Assembly (NCBI GenBank): GCA_949987705.1
Contig: OX465285.1
Coordinates: 2,170,001-2,234,000, forward strand
Origin: Thereva unica
Lineage: Eukaryota; Arthropoda; Insecta; Diptera; Therevidae
Length of the DNA: 64,000 bases
Direction of reading: 5' to 3'
The position numbers and the translations under genes are program-made. The notes below the pieces were generated by a model, which saw nothing but the letters and a program-made list of their open reading frames with translations, had not been told where the DNA came from and made no database searches. Within the stretch, counting starts at the first letter, position 1. Every line of letters begins with the position of its first letter. Shown piece by piece: positions 1 through 11,639 of this stretch.

Positions 1-370
1 CAGATTTGTCCAAATTTTTAGTTCCATATATCCGAAACACATTCTCTCGTGAGAAAGTAGATATATGTCAGAAGAAGTACTCATTGATTCTCAAGGAATC
101 GAGTACTTTTGGACGAGTAAATTTACTTATTGAGTAATTTTCTCTCTATTTTACTCATGAGTATATACTGGAGTGCATACTTGCAACCGATTCCGTATCC
201 CTACTGTCTACTTGACGTTTAGAACGCAGGGATATAGGGATTTTAATTTTATGGCTATCAATCCTTCGTAGTCAGTTACGCTAACAAAAATAGACCACAA
301 TAAGGAAAGATCTCCTCTTTGCTGTGGCTAGTAAAATTCGAACTAATACTACAAAAGCTAGGTAGAAGTG
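1..370. other. No recognisable gene
   Basis: AT-rich sequence with short tracts such as repeated TACTC/GAGTA words around 80-175. No convincing coding, RNA or transposon signal is seen before the LINE fragment that follows. Confidence 0.5.
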
Positions 371-378
371 GATCTTAG

Positions 379-530
379 GTGTTTGTATACATAGACGACC
401 TTGTGATAATGGTGTCAGGAATGTGTCCAACAACCGTGATTAGTGAAATCATGTAAAAATGCCTGAACAAAGCAGGCAACTGGGCGTCAGTCTGCTATCA
501 ACCCGAGCAAAACTGAGTTAATGCTATTCA
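379..530 (+). mobile_element. LINE reverse transcriptase fragment (R1/I-like, dead)
   Basis: The frame from 379 to 456 reads VFVYIDDLVIMVSG, which resembles the catalytic palm of a non-LTR reverse transcriptase (usually YADD-hydrophobic-SG), with Ala changed to Ile. After a stop at 454 and a frameshift, a second frame at about 495-530 reads NPSKTELMLFT, the motif that follows the palm in R1/I-type LINEs. Motif order and spacing fit a decayed plus-strand element. No flanking ends or target duplication are visible. The clade is inferred from motif style only. Confidence 0.7.
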
Positions 531-1014
531 CCGAAATGATGGCATACCTTTACCTTATCGTTGGGCAAGGTCCAGATGACGGCAACAATTTGGCCTTTCT
601 GCTTGTCCTGCATATTTTTTTATCATAAAGCGAGGCTATTCTTCTCGACTCACTCTTGTAGTCTGCAGTTCTCATTTTCGAGGAGATATATAGCTCAGTA
701 TTTCGTTTACAAACAGAACGATTAGACCTTGGAGCAATCTTGCACAACAAGCATTCCCAAAATTGTATAACACTCAAAAATGCAACGGAATAGGTTTTAT
801 GTGCTTAGTACTCATCTTTCTTTTGACAGAATCAATCCAACAGCTATCTAACAACTGTTGTGTGGATATAGCAAATCTTACAAGTTTTCTCTTTTTGAAC
901 TTTAAACTAAACGGCTCCCATCCAATAGTACCGCAACAGAATGCTGACTTCGGTGGTCGAAATGTAATAGCTTCCTCAGATGTCGCTGGAGGCGATGGCA
1001 CTCCGTGCCATGGA

Positions 1015-1072
1015 GTGGATTCGAACCGCGGATCTCTGGGATGGTAACCGGCTGCTTTAACCGAATTTGAAT
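1015..1072 (-). repeat. tRNA-derived SINE head, diverged copy
   Basis: On the minus strand this reads TTAAAGCAGCCGGTTACCAT..., then CCCAGAGATCCGCGGTTCGAATCC. The last part matches the B box of a Pol III promoter (GGTTCGANTCC). The same layout (GCC-GGCTACCAT-CCAGA-GTC-GGTTCGAATCC) recurs at 2145-2205, 10511-10662 and 61909-62085, so this is a dispersed family and not a functional tRNA gene; no clean acceptor stem is seen. The tail is not conserved in this copy. Confidence 0.6.
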
Positions 1073-1162
1073 TTCGCAATGTCCCTTCTTAGTCGACGTC
1101 TATGTAGATAAGAAACATTAAGTTTGTGAGCCTTATAGTTTCTTCTACTTCTTTACGCTCTT

Positions 1163-1640
1163 TTAATCCCTCATGGGACATAGGACGGAAACAGTTGCCC
1201 TCCAGCGGACTCTGTTTTGCGCGACAGCTCTCATCTCCGACCAGGATCTCCCAGTTGTTGCGGCCTCTGCTTGTTGGGTTCTCCTCCACGTTGTTCTAGG
1301 CCTTCCGAATCGACAGGATCCTTGCGTATTCCAGTCACAGGCCCTTGGCTGGATTTTCGTTTTCGCGTCGCGAGGTGTGGCCAACCCAATTCTATTTCCT
1401 TCGTCTGATTTGGTCGTCTGTCTTTTGTTGGCCGGCACGATGCCATAGCTCTTCATTCGAAATTCTATTTTGCCAGCGGATTTTTAGGATACGACGTAGG
1501 CATCTATTGATGAAAACTTCGACCCTGCCCTGTCATGAATTGGGTGACTTTCCATGTTTCGCAACCGTACAAAAGAACTGCTTTAACGTTGGAGTTGAAC
1601 AGCCGCAATGTGGTGTTAGTTGACATCTCCGTTGATCTGC
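1163..1640 (-). mobile_element. LINE C-terminal end, frameshifted relic
   Basis: Read on the minus strand, about 1640-1570 gives LRLFNSNVKAVLLYGCETWK, the LLYGxETW motif after the reverse transcriptase thumb in many non-LTR elements. About 1330-1180 gives FGRPRTTWRR followed by WSEMRAVAQNRVRWR and a terminal LCP, matching the usual GRPxxTWRR...AQDRxRWRxxVxxLCP end. The intervening WNTQG and IELGWPHLATR words lie in two different frames, showing indels. Motif order fits a single 5'-truncated minus-strand insertion. The subclade is uncertain (RTE-like style). Confidence 0.8.
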
Positions 1641-1746
1641 CGTATTCAAGGTGGGCCGAATGAAAGATTTGTAGATTGTATCCAGAGCGGCTGTCTGAGG
1701 GAGAAACTTGCATCTCATGAGAAATCCAAGGCATTGAGAGGCTCAT

Positions 1747-1872
1747 TGTTGACTCATAGCTAAAATGGTATTGAATGACCATTCAGAATCGTGTGCATTT
1801 GTCGAAATCAGTTAAAAAATATCAGAGTTATTCAATGTTGAAATACCGAAGGTCTAGATGGCGCATCCTGTA
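1747..1872 (-). repeat. DNA-transposon terminal fragment related to 20.27-20.64 kb
   Basis: The block with the words TCAGAGTTATTCAATGTTG and CCGAAGGTCTAGATGGCGCA recurs in inverse orientation at about 20268-20395. There it lies directly upstream of a transposase relic, so this is a loose end of the same transposon family. No transposase coding remains here. Confidence 0.65.
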
Positions 1873-2144
1873 CCAAGCCCAAATTGACGATTTCCAGCCA
1901 CGGATACCCTGCAGCTTGGACTGTGCTGTAAAAATTCGGTTGGCACAAGCCAGTACCCTACTCTCGAATCCTATCCGTCTCAAAATCGATAATTTTGGTG
2001 GGTGGTACATCTGCACTTCGATGTATATTCAATTTGCCCGTGTATGGGGGCCTTTGCACAGCCTCCTAATCTGTCAGCGTCCAATGACTAAGAAAGCCCA
2101 ACTATGAACTTACAACGCATGCCTGTGATTTTATGTGACGTGAC

Positions 2145-2205
2145 TCGGATTCGACCCTTAGACCTCTGGGATGGTATTCGGCTGCCTTAACCCTACCAAG
2201 GTTGT
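2145..2205 (-). repeat. tRNA-derived SINE head, diverged copy
   Basis: The minus strand reads TTAAGGCAGCCGAATACCAT, then CCCAGAGGTC and GGTCGAATCCG, the A-box/B-box layout shared with the copies at 1015, 10511 and 61909. The tail is missing or too diverged to see. Confidence 0.6.
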
Positions 2206-2214
2206 CGTACACAG

Positions 2215-4940
2215 TATTTCATCGTGTATTTTTCTTTCTAGGGGTTGAATTTCCAGATATCCCTTCGTAAGAGAAGAAAGGTACATTCTAAATGTTTGTG
2301 GGCCTTATATGTAGTACTGGAAATTTCGCGATGAACCAGAGAGTGGTGGTGTTTCATTTGTATATGTAATTATATGGAAGTGTTTTAAAATTTTGGGTTG
2401 AGCATAAAAATCAAAGCAAAAGTTGAACAACGTGACACTGCAACAAAATATTAAAGAAATCCTGAAGGACCTACAAAAACCACTCCATCATCACCACCAT
2501 TAACTCCTATCGGCGAAATTATGCAAAACTCCTTTTCCTGTTATGCAAACTCTCGCCAATTTCAAAGTGCACACATGCACACAAACACCAAAAAATAAAA
2601 AGACTCCTCGAAAGCAATTTCCCTCCAACATTGGATCAGAATTCCGAATAGGCCGTTTTTCACTTCCCTTTTTTCGTTTTGTTATTTCTGCATTTGTTCT
2701 GTGCGCCTATGCCGGCGCAGCACTACTGGCCTCCATTGGCCTTACGTCACCACTTTACGATGCACATCGTTCTCACGGGGTCATTTGCATGCACTTCAGT
2801 TCAGCCTCAACCCTGTATGCATTATTATCAAAGGAAGGCAGCCGGAGTGCAAGCTTGGAATTCCTGCGTTGCGGACACGCCACGGATGAGCGTTTGGTGT
2901 GTGTTGTGCATCTCTATATAGAGCTCCGTGCGGATCCTGTGGGCAATAATAATAACAAGAGAATGCCAAAGTGCATATCGCATCCACAGTGCACAATGAA
3001 GGAAGATGCACAGATGAAAGAGAGCGCAAGAGATCTCGAGAGGCCAGATGAGGACTCCAGACGCACACTAGCTGTGACTTGAATGAAGGTCTTGAACACT
3101 TGGATGACGCCATAGACTGGGTCAACCACCCTTGAAAGGGCTGCATCTGGACAGTGTCACGGCAGCGACGACGACGGTGATGATGGTGTGTTGTGCTGCT
3201 GGTAGTACAAGGGATTCACGATTCTATAGATGGCGGAGAGCTGACGGGATTCTTGAACGTTGTGCAGCCCAGGAGACGCGCACACTTAACAAATAATGGT
3301 CTTTGGGTTTCTAGGTTTGCGGGCTGGGTAATGGCTGCTCGTCCACACTCCATAGAACGAGTCCGAATCTCCAGTGTGCCACGATGGAGATCTAGAGGCT
3401 AGCTGTATAGAGAGCTACCTTATCGCATATCGTAGTAACCAGCGACTTCCGTCGCGAGACTCGCGTTTAGGGAAATGCAACGAAATCACCTGGGCACAAA
3501 ACCAGATTTCGGTTCTTGCTTTTTTCTCATTTGCTTGTTACCTTGCCGTCAGCTCCGAGGTGGTGAGGAAATCACACACCAGAAACAAGTTTTTGGCCAT
3601 TAAGGAGCGACGGAGGAAGTCGCAGCACAAAAACTCCCAGTCCCAGTTTTGATTTCTTTCCTTCTTCTTCGTTTTTCATCGCGTCCACATTTCGCGCTAG
3701 ATAAGAACCTCCTCAGCGCTAATCCCCGACGTCTTGATTGAATTCATACGCAACCGGAAATTGCGAGAGAAAATCTCGTTCCAGCGGTATTCCCGCTTCT
3801 CCTGTTATTTTGCATATCTAAGCTGCGGACTTTTCCAGTCTTCGATGGCGGAAAAAATAGGAAGAGGGCAAAAAAAGCGCACGAAATTGCAATCCTGTTC
3901 CGTGAGAAAATAAACATCGCGAAAAAGGGTTGAGATTTTCACTCCGCAAACGCCATCTGCCGTAATTTCTTCTTCGCCCCGTCAATTTCCTTCAAATTTC
4001 TGTCCCCCCTCCATATTCCTACATCTCGCGCCATCTTCGAATTTAATTACATAATTGCGACGAGGAGCGCACAGCGAGACAATTTAAATTGTCACTAAAA
4101 TGGCGATTTTATGGCCTTATTTCATTTCGCCTTTGTGTAATGCGTTTCGGGAATGTGTCGTCAGTTATAGGAGAGAAGTGCCACAGCCAAGACTCGCGCG
4201 GCCCCGACTCTTTTAGAACAATATCCTCGAACGGCAACGCTTCGGCGAGAGGAGACGACGCCTGTAAATCTTAAGTATCTTGATGACTGGGTAATAAAAT
4301 TAAGTTAATTACTTTGAGGTAGTTAGTCGGCGGCTCTTGAGAATTGAGAAATGTTCATGGCGAAGTGCTTTTTGTTGTGTCGAATTTTTTTTGGCTAGGG
4401 TGGAATCAGAAAGGAGCGCAGCGCCAGAGAGAGGGAGACGGGCGGCGTATAATTACGGCAAAAAAAGTGTTACATTCTTAATGGTTGTGAATTTCAAGAA
4501 TTCAAGCATAATTTTGAATTATTATTATTACTTCTTCGCGGGGATAATTGCTTTTTGCTGGTCTTTCGGAGAAGATGTTCCGAAATAGATTTCTTTTGTT
4601 GTTGATACTTGGAAATAAAACAGCGAGAAAATACTGGTTAAACAGGCAGAAAAAATCCCGGGGAATTTATAGTATCAAAAATGGTAAACTTGATTCGAAA
4701 TCCTTCTAAGAAGAATCCGTATTCAAAACAAAATAATTAGGATTTCCATAAGAAATGAACTTAGTGAACAAGTGGCTGATGGTAGGTCCACATGACAAAG
4801 ACTCATCCGTCTGACTTTCCGCGCGGCTTCTGTACAGACAGTGAAGTTTAGATGAAACAGCCGACGAAATGTCTGCGGACTTTTTCCAGCGAGTCCGTAG
4901 TTTCAAAGATCATTTTCTTGGCCATTTTTTTTAGTCCGAA
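2215..4940. other. Low-copy sequence, no gene recognised
   Basis: This stretch contains the longest plus-strand open frame in the first 10 kb (2543-3082, 179 codons). Its translation has no family resemblance that I can see, overlaps other open frames on both strands, and has no clear splice sites, so I treat it as chance. Around 4380-4470 the sequence is purine-rich (GAGAGAGGGAGACGGG). No RNA gene or transposon motif is evident. Confidence 0.45.
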
Positions 4941-4949
4941 CCGATTATC

Positions 4950-5125
4950 GTGTGCGACTAAAAATCGGCCGAAAACTTGATCCGATTGTTAGAAGAATGC
5001 TAGTGGGAACTTTTTTTTATAATTCCAATTTAGATATCAATATATCCGAAACGGCTAATCCGATTCTGAAACTTTCAATGTTCAGTATTTTCTTAGGAAT
5101 CGGATCAGACCAAAAATTTTAGCCG
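4950..5125. repeat. Interspersed repeat with CCGATTATCG / TCAGTATTTTCTTAGG words
   Basis: The words ACCGATTATCG, AACTTGATCCGAT, TTTTTTTATAATTCCAATT and TTCAGTATTTTCTTAGGAAT also occur in the array at 11640-12510. This is an isolated diverged unit or end of that repeat. Its class is unknown. Confidence 0.6.
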
Positions 5126-5890
5126 ATAGTCGAAGGAAGAGGGTTGCCTATATTACCATTAATATCAATAGAAGATTCATGGTTGTGCGAAAGATCTATA
5201 ATGCCGCTGAGAAATGATCGAATGTCATGCCATCATGTTAGAAAAGATTCCTAGTTACTCAAAAACGTATCTTCCCGTAATACCATAGGCAATCTAGACG
5301 ATAGCCCGGTATATTATCCTGCAAAATCTTTAGTTAGACGACCAGTCGATGATGCCGGCCGATCGTGTTGGCCCCGGATGGGTAGTCTGACAAATCAACC
5401 CCCTTTGAAATAGTTATTTGGTAACAACCTTTTTTTAGAAGGTAGATCACTTCATTGTGAGTCGGAAGATGGGCCCACGGTGTGCAGAACAACATGTGGA
5501 GTTTCGCAGAGAACTTAGGCTGAAGGCTTAAGTGATTAAAACGTGCCCCGAAAGCGATTTGCTGATCAGCATCACAGAGAAAACATGTGTGCGTAGCTTC
5601 CGCTTTATGTGCAGCATTTCCAAGAATGCTTTCCAACGCGGGGGCCGTAGAACGAGCGAGTGTGTTAAGCTCAGCCTTGCTTTAGGCTTCGCCAGTGTGG
5701 GCAGCAGTGTTTAACAGGACGGCTAACAGAAAAAAGGTGGATGACAACATGCAGACTAAGCGCCCTCCATGAGTGCTGCGCGTACAGGACGTTACGGCGT
5801 GAGTGATATAGGGTGCGCCAAAATAATTGGGAACTTTACACACAGGCGGGGAAATGACAATTTTATACACATTAACATCCCGGAGTTACG
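5126..5890. other. No recognisable gene
   Basis: Open frames here (for example minus 5334-5636) show no family motif. The phrase GGGTGCGCCAAAATAATTGGGAAC near 5815 resembles terminal sequence of some DNA transposons, but I found no matching partner in the window. Confidence 0.4.
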
Positions 5891-5894
5891 TTGC

Positions 5895-5990
5895 GCACTT
5901 TTCTTTTTGAATCTACTTTCGTTTTAGGGATTTGAAATAACAGCGCATGGGAAAAGCGATTTTGAGATTCCCAGGGGTTTTGGCACAAGT
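5895..5990. repeat. Short interspersed repeat shared with 39.37-39.47 kb
   Basis: TACTTTCGTT..GGGATTTG and GCGATTTTGAGATTCCCA..GTTTTGGC occur here and, in the same orientation, at 39383-39462. Two copies with this much shared text indicate a dispersed repeat of unknown class. Confidence 0.55.
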
Positions 5991-6139
5991 TATAGCAGGA
6001 ATGATCCCCATAGAAATACTTGCAAGAGGAGGCATGCTTCTCTAAGATCCAGAATTTGTTACAGTGGAGCCAAACACAGTGCGGTAACGATCTAGGTCCG
6101 AAGTGGGACGAGTCTATTAGTGTTCGGTGGACCCATAAA

Positions 6140-6420
6140 CTTATCCCAAACGTGGGGAGATAGATTACGAGGGAGCGTTTTGAAGTGTTCTCACGCAGTT
6201 CTTGCTTGGAAATTGGGACATGGAGGATATAGTATGTATATGCCTCCATCATCACTACCACTGTGCCCGGCATGTCTAGTTATCCAGGATCAAGAGCACG
6301 TCTTTTTTTATCATGGGATATTCGACGAATATAAGACTGAACTGCAGCCAATAGCTGAGGCGCCACTACCACCGAAAAACCATCCTAGGAGACATGATCA
6401 GAAAATAGGATAGATCGGGG
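6140..6420 (+). mobile_element. LINE C-terminal Cys/His region relic
   Basis: The open frame reads ...LPLCPACLVIQDQEHVFFYH..., matching the CPxC-x(n)-EHVxFxC segment at the end of R1/I/Jockey-type LINE open reading frames; here the last Cys is replaced by Tyr-His. It continues with PLPPKNHPRRHDQK, similar to the terminal PPENxxxxM... of such elements. Upstream WKLGHGGYS fits the preceding TGH/GHG-type motif. The reverse transcriptase is absent, so this is a short remnant. Confidence 0.65.
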
Positions 6421-6915
6421 AAAGTGGAGGGTACGCTGATACTTGCCCGTTCTTAGCCTGCAAGCTGCGGGCACAGTGTTTGTGGCCAAATTCCGGAGAA
6501 GTATGATAGTTCAAAGAGTTGGAGCAGACGTTTAACTATCAGTGAGGTGCAATTTGCTAGAATTATACTCCCTAAGTTATCGGGTACAGTAGAATTGCTG
6601 GCTGTATACATTTAAAGAATACCCTGTTCATAAAGCGTGTGAAACACTTGTGGCAGGGGCTGGCTGGCAGAAAAGAAGGCAAACAGAGATTCCAGTAAGT
6701 CAGTCTTGGATTTGCTTCCTGTTAACACCTCCTGCTTGTGGTTAAAAGGAAGCGGCAGTAGATGTTTGAATTGAGATTTGAATTCGCCGCAAAATCTCTT
6801 TTATATCTTTGTCCATGGTGTCAAAAATAACTTACTCATAAAGATTTCAAAGTTGCAGAAGAAATTCAATACGAAAGAAACAAAAATTCTTATGAAAAAA
6901 GAAATATTTCGTTAA

Positions 6916-7091
6916 AGCCGCGTTTACATCCCAAAGTCAACGCGAAAGTGCACTTTGAAGTTCTCTTTTAACGCACAGAAATTTGTATGCTCGAAAGCTC
7001 TGAAACTTGAGAAAAAAACATACAAATTTCTGAGCCCTAAAAGAGACCTTCAAAGTGCACTTTCGCGTTGACTTTGTGATGTAAACGGGGA
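6916..7091. mobile_element. Foldback MITE flanked by TTAA
   Basis: The two halves are inverted copies for about 70 bases: the left arm has CGTTTACATCCCAAAGTCAA, CGCGAAAGTGCACTTTGAAG and AGAAATTTGTATG, and the right arm repeats these as reverse complement with few changes. The element is bounded by TTAA at 6912-6915 and 7092-7095, the target duplication expected for piggyBac-like elements. No coding capacity, so it would have been mobilised in trans. The superfamily is inferred from TTAA only. Confidence 0.75.
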
Positions 7092-7099
7092 TTAAGAAT

Positions 7100-10000
7100 T
7101 GAAAACGCAAATTTGGGTATGTTTTCGCAGTTTGCTTGGACTACTGTTGTTTAGTATCTAAAAAAAGATAATTTTAAACCCAATGTCATTACGACAAAAT
7201 TTGTTTTTTTTAATCGTACATGACTTTTAAACTGCCTTAACGATCTATATGATTAAGTAGGCAACCGATATGGTGAACACCGCCACCAAATTAGGCCTGT
7301 CTTTACGATCTCAATATAATCCCTTTTGACATTTTATTCCAATTAAGTCAAGACTTGACAACGACAGTAACTCTTGATTCATCATTCTGACATCATCTTT
7401 TAAAATTTCATCATACATGATGCTGAAAAAAAAATATTGCCAAAAAAAATTCAGTATTCATTGTTTATGTCATAGAAGAAAATGAAAAGTAAGAAAATAA
7501 GAAAAAAATATTGTATATATGTATATAATATGGAAAAACAGTGAATGACTTGCGTTTTTGCAAGTAACGAAACCCTTTAACATCTCCCCCCACAAGCCCC
7601 CCCACAATTTTCGGCACCCTCCACAGCGCCACCACCCACGTCGCGCGGCGAAACACATAAGTAATATGAGAAATCCGCAATGCTTTAGAAGAAGAGAAAT
7701 CTTCAATCAAAATTCATATCATGGGAAAATCACTTGTTTTTTTTTCTGAATCCTTCGCTCCTGTTTTTTTTGCTGTTTAATGAGGAGAGGAGAATCCCTT
7801 TAACATCCCCGAAACGCTGTCATCACAACATGCAAAAATAACGAAATCTTATGAATGATGAATGAGATCCTTTCTGTGTTACCAGAGAGAAAAAGGAGAG
7901 AACTGTGCACGAGAATTGATTTTCTTTTGTTTTCTTTTTGTTCTTGTTGTTGTTTTGCATCCCTACTTCTTCTTGTAACACAGGATACAACAACAACAAC
8001 AAAAATGTGAGAAATCCGATTGCATCCTTTTTTTGTTCTTTGTCCTGCGAGAGAATTTCGCTTTCGGGCAGAGCTGTGCTCCAATGTTTGTATTGTTGTT
8101 GTTCTTCTTCATCGCAGCTTTGAGCACGACAAGAGAACATCGCTCAGGAAGGACTTTAGTTGAGGGTAGGAAAGTCGTAAAAAAAATAAGTAAAAGGATA
8201 AAAAAACTAGAAAGGATAACTCCACACATCCCACGCTGTGAAGAAAGCAGAAGCAGCAACCCATGGAAGGATCCCATTTTAATTTGTTTCTTTCAGAATG
8301 AGATTTAAAAAAAAAATAAAGAAAAAATAAAAAATAAAAAAATAAAAAAAATATGTTCATTCAAAAGAAATGAAAATGAACAAGCGAAGGAATAGCTTCG
8401 AGGGGAATGAAATGAAGCTGATGCATCCCCAGTGCAATGCATCCCCCCCTCATCGTCCCCTCTCTCCACTCGGACGAATCACCACTCGCCCTTTACCCTA
8501 CTACAACACCAACAGAACTCCACTCCCGGTTGCTCTTAACTCGATCCTTTGGGTTCTGTTCTCGTTTGTTTCATCTCGGATAGCGGAAGAGGGAAAGTTT
8601 CCTCCGATTTTGTTGCTGCTTTTTTATCCTTCATCCCTTTTAAATCCTGCTGCTCGCTGCTGCTGGTGATGGAGGAGCTGTGTTACTTTTTTTCCCGTCT
8701 TTGAGTGACGTCCATGTTGTCTATGGTGTGGTTATGTAAGAGGTGGGCAGATAAATGAGTGAAGGAATTGTTGTGCGGGACTAGAGAGAGAGCATGGCCG
8801 AGGAGAGGGTGGTTGGGGGGTGGTTGAGGGTCGACTTCCAGTCGATGGATAAGGTGGGCACACAGTTCCCCCATTTTCATGAAGAAATTGGGATTCTCGG
8901 TTTTTTTTAGAATCAATGGCCGCGTGCCTGCCTAACTACAATAAACCGTAGGCTTAAGGCTCTCTAATGTATCCTGCTGGGAGAATGCTTCAGCTGAAAT
9001 GGATCCCTTCGGATGGCAATGACCTACCCGACAGGATTCTGTGTTGTACGAGCACACCACAGCAGCCAGAGTTGCCGGTTCAATTTCATTTCGTTATTTT
9101 CACTGTGCTGATTCATAATGGAGATCCTTAAAGTGAAGTATTCGAGGAATACATAACAAACGAAGGAGTTTCGTGTTCTGGGGTGGGGGTTTTAAAATTC
9201 CTTTAAATTAAACCCAGTATCGGGGAAAGGCAAGGGGCGGGGGAACGACTCAATCGACCGAGCCAGATGGCGTGAAGAGCGTTTATAAATCGAATAAAAT
9301 CGCGGTCCGCAGCATAAAGATGTCGTTAGCAGCTGCCAAGGATTGTAATTTTGACCGACCAGCGAGCGCGAGCAAAAACAATTCATTTATACACAGGGAT
9401 GTACTAAACTGGCATCTATATACAGGGTGGGGGTTGCTTGATTTGTATGAAAAAGTTTCACAATGTTGCCAGATTTAAAGGAGCCATTTTCATTCCCACA
9501 CCCACACCTACACAAATGCTTCTTCATCAATATCATAAGTATCATTTTGGCTGGGAATATTTTTTTTTAAATATAAATTCAATTGATTTTCGTTGATATA
9601 AATTGTTTGTTGTTGTATTTTCTCGTTTTATTTATTTTTTGTTTGAATCTCGCTCTTCTAGTGCACACCCTGTACCAAAAAATATATACCAGCACCATTC
9701 CGCGACCTTTCTCACCCCCACCTAACGAAAGTGCTTCTCCATTTCGATAATTGGATTTCGGTGCGTGGTAATGGATAAACAAGTTGGCTTTGGTGTGCGT
9801 GTATTTTTGGGGGCTTGTAATAATTTTAATGGAATGTTTTTTCTTCCTCCCTTCTGCCCCTATATTGAAAAAATTATGAAATGTCGCAAAATACAATATT
9901 TCTTTCTGCTTACTCAACAAAGTTTATTTGTTTCTTCAACTTTTCGGTGTTTGCTTTTAAATTAAAATGTTGTAAATAATTTTTGTGCCGTACTTTAGGG

Positions 10001-10490
10001 TAGTGGGGGGAGGGGGTTGCGACTCGATTCAGACTAGAATTTTGTTTCGGGGGAAATCACAATAATTGTTAATGAAACATTTTTTAGGGCATCAAATGGT
10101 AGTATCGATCTCAGGGACCTTTGGTGGTAGCCCAAGAAGATGAAAGTCCTGGAGAACGCCAACAGGGTTAATACGACCTGAGATCTGCAGTTATGCTACC
10201 GAATCCTATTCCCACCTCCTGAAGGACTAACGGCTCAAGGAAAGCCCCTTTGTACTGTCGGCAATCTATTTTTCGTATAGAGTGCAATGTCGAACAGCAA
10301 CTCTAGTCGGATGATAGTGAAGAAACAGAGAGAAGTGAAGGAAGGAACTGTCACAACTAAACTGCGATGTTTTATTCGTCCTACTCCCAACCATTACTAT
10401 CGCGACTCTGACATCGGGGCATCGAGTAACAACTCGCTGGAGTGTTGTGCCTCCTGAAACGAGTTGAATCTCATCAACCAACCAATAACT
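7100..10490. other. AT-rich low-copy intronic or intergenic sequence
   Basis: Contains simple-sequence tracts: an ATATGTATATA run near 7513-7530, (CAA)n at 7987-8005, and an A-rich run at 8306-8352. The many small frames at 7.5-8.7 kb arise from low complexity. No exon, RNA gene or transposon motif is convincing. Confidence 0.45.
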
Positions 10491-10510
10491 TGCGCCTGGA
10501 GGAGTGGGGA

Positions 10511-10662
10511 AGGGCTAGAAAGGCTATGACAGCAGGAATCAGGAATGTAAAGAGGGAAGAAGAAAGAAGGAAAGTTATGTAGGTGTGAAAAGTGAATTCG
10601 GGAATTCGCACCCAGGACCTCTGGGATGGTAGCTAGGCGCCTTACTACCTAGACTGCCGAGA
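10511..10662 (-). repeat. tRNA-derived SINE with conserved tail
   Basis: Minus strand: the head CTCGGCAGTCTAGGTAGTAA, then GGCGCCTAGCTACCATCCCA and GAGGTCCTGGGTGCGA, is followed by the tail CACCTACATAACTTTCCTTC and TTTACATTCCTGATTCCTGC. Head and tail both match the plus-strand copy at 61909-62085. Shared sequence well beyond the tRNA-like part shows a true SINE family. The B box is damaged (GGGTGCGA). Confidence 0.8.
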
Positions 10663-10858
10663 CTTTTCATAGGATTACCTCCGGATACCTTTTTTTATCA
10701 GACGGAGCGGGTGAAGGACAAGTATTTCGCACTTTAAAACGAAGCAAACGCCGGACTCTTCTTCCTGACAATCTCTCCTCGCAGAACAATTCTTGTTATG
10801 GAATCGAGCGGTCAGGATTTATGGCGAAAACGTTTCAGGTCTACTGATTTAAGGAACT

Positions 10859-10897
10859 GCGATATGAAATTCGCAACGTACAATGTGAGAATATTAA
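10859..10897 (+). mobile_element. LINE endonuclease start fragment
   Basis: The frame reads DMKFATYNVRILR, matching the N-terminal xxxATWNVRTL motif of LINE AP-endonuclease domains. It is cut immediately downstream by the foldback element at 10898. Only this short motif remains recognisable. Confidence 0.5.
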
Positions 10898-11016
10898 GGT
10901 ACGATTCCGAACAAGGCGGCAGACTGCAAACCGCAGGCGACACTATGTGATTTTATCATACAAACTAGTAGTGTCGCCTGCGGTTTGCAGTCTGCCGCCT
11001 TGTTCGGAATTGTACC
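10898..11016. mobile_element. Foldback element, near-perfect hairpin
   Basis: A 47-base arm running from GGTACGATTCC to GGCGACACT is repeated as reverse complement with one mismatch (GATTCC versus AATTCC), separated by about 25 bases. Such near identity suggests a young insertion. It interrupts a LINE endonuclease fragment. No target duplication is obvious. Confidence 0.75.
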
Positions 11017-11144
11017 TTTATATAGACCTGGAGCAATGGCAGAAAGATAGATGAGATTAGATGATATAGAATACTCATAAACTAAGATGGACTGATTAAG
11101 GAGTCCAGGGACGAGGCGACACTTGCGAAATTCCACTTCGACCC

Positions 11145-11610
11145 TTGGCCTTTTGGTGGGTCCAAAAACTTAGGGCAGAGTGGTGGTTGTCTGGTTCTGT
11201 TTTTGGTTCTAGGGTTCCTGACTGCTGGTCTGCTTTCTTTGTTTGTTTGGAAGGGGTTTACAAAACCGGGGCTCGGATGAGTTCAGTAGGGCCCCTCAAT
11301 TCCACTCGGGCCCTCCATGCCTCAGCTCTCTCCTTAATTGGTCCATAAGAGTCCCATAAGTATGCTAGGAAGGAAAAGTTCCAACCTGACAGACCCTCCA
11401 TATCAGGATAAGGCATTCTACAATCCAGTGCGAAAAGGAAATCGTTAAATAACAGTCTGTGACACGATAAATATAACTCTTGGCATTCTTTTATAATAGC
11501 TTTCACCACGAGTAGGCTATGATCCCATTTCCACTAGTTCAAAATAGTTCGGCATGCGAGTATTTACCAGCACTGAGGACTGACCACCAATTCTCTTTTG
11601 TGGCATCCTA
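11145..11610 (+). repeat. Interspersed repeat shared with 21.64-22.10 kb
   Basis: GGGTCCAAAAACTTAGG, CTGACTGCTGGTCTGC, TGATCCCATTTCCACTAGT and GACTGACCACC all recur in the same order at 21644-22100. This is two copies of one element of about 450 bases, probably LINE 3' region given the LINE reverse transcriptase next to the second copy. Confidence 0.6.
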
Positions 11611-11639
11611 TTATTTGCATTGTCATCTCCTCCATGGTT

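Noticed and set aside
2543..3082. 179-codon plus-strand open frame, the longest in the first 10 kb outside repeats
   Set aside because: No domain, overlapping open frames in other registers and on the other strand, no splice or initiation support; treated as chance.
7987..8005. CRISPR-like direct repeats
   Set aside because: Only simple trinucleotide repeats; the window is eukaryotic and shows no spaced repeat array.
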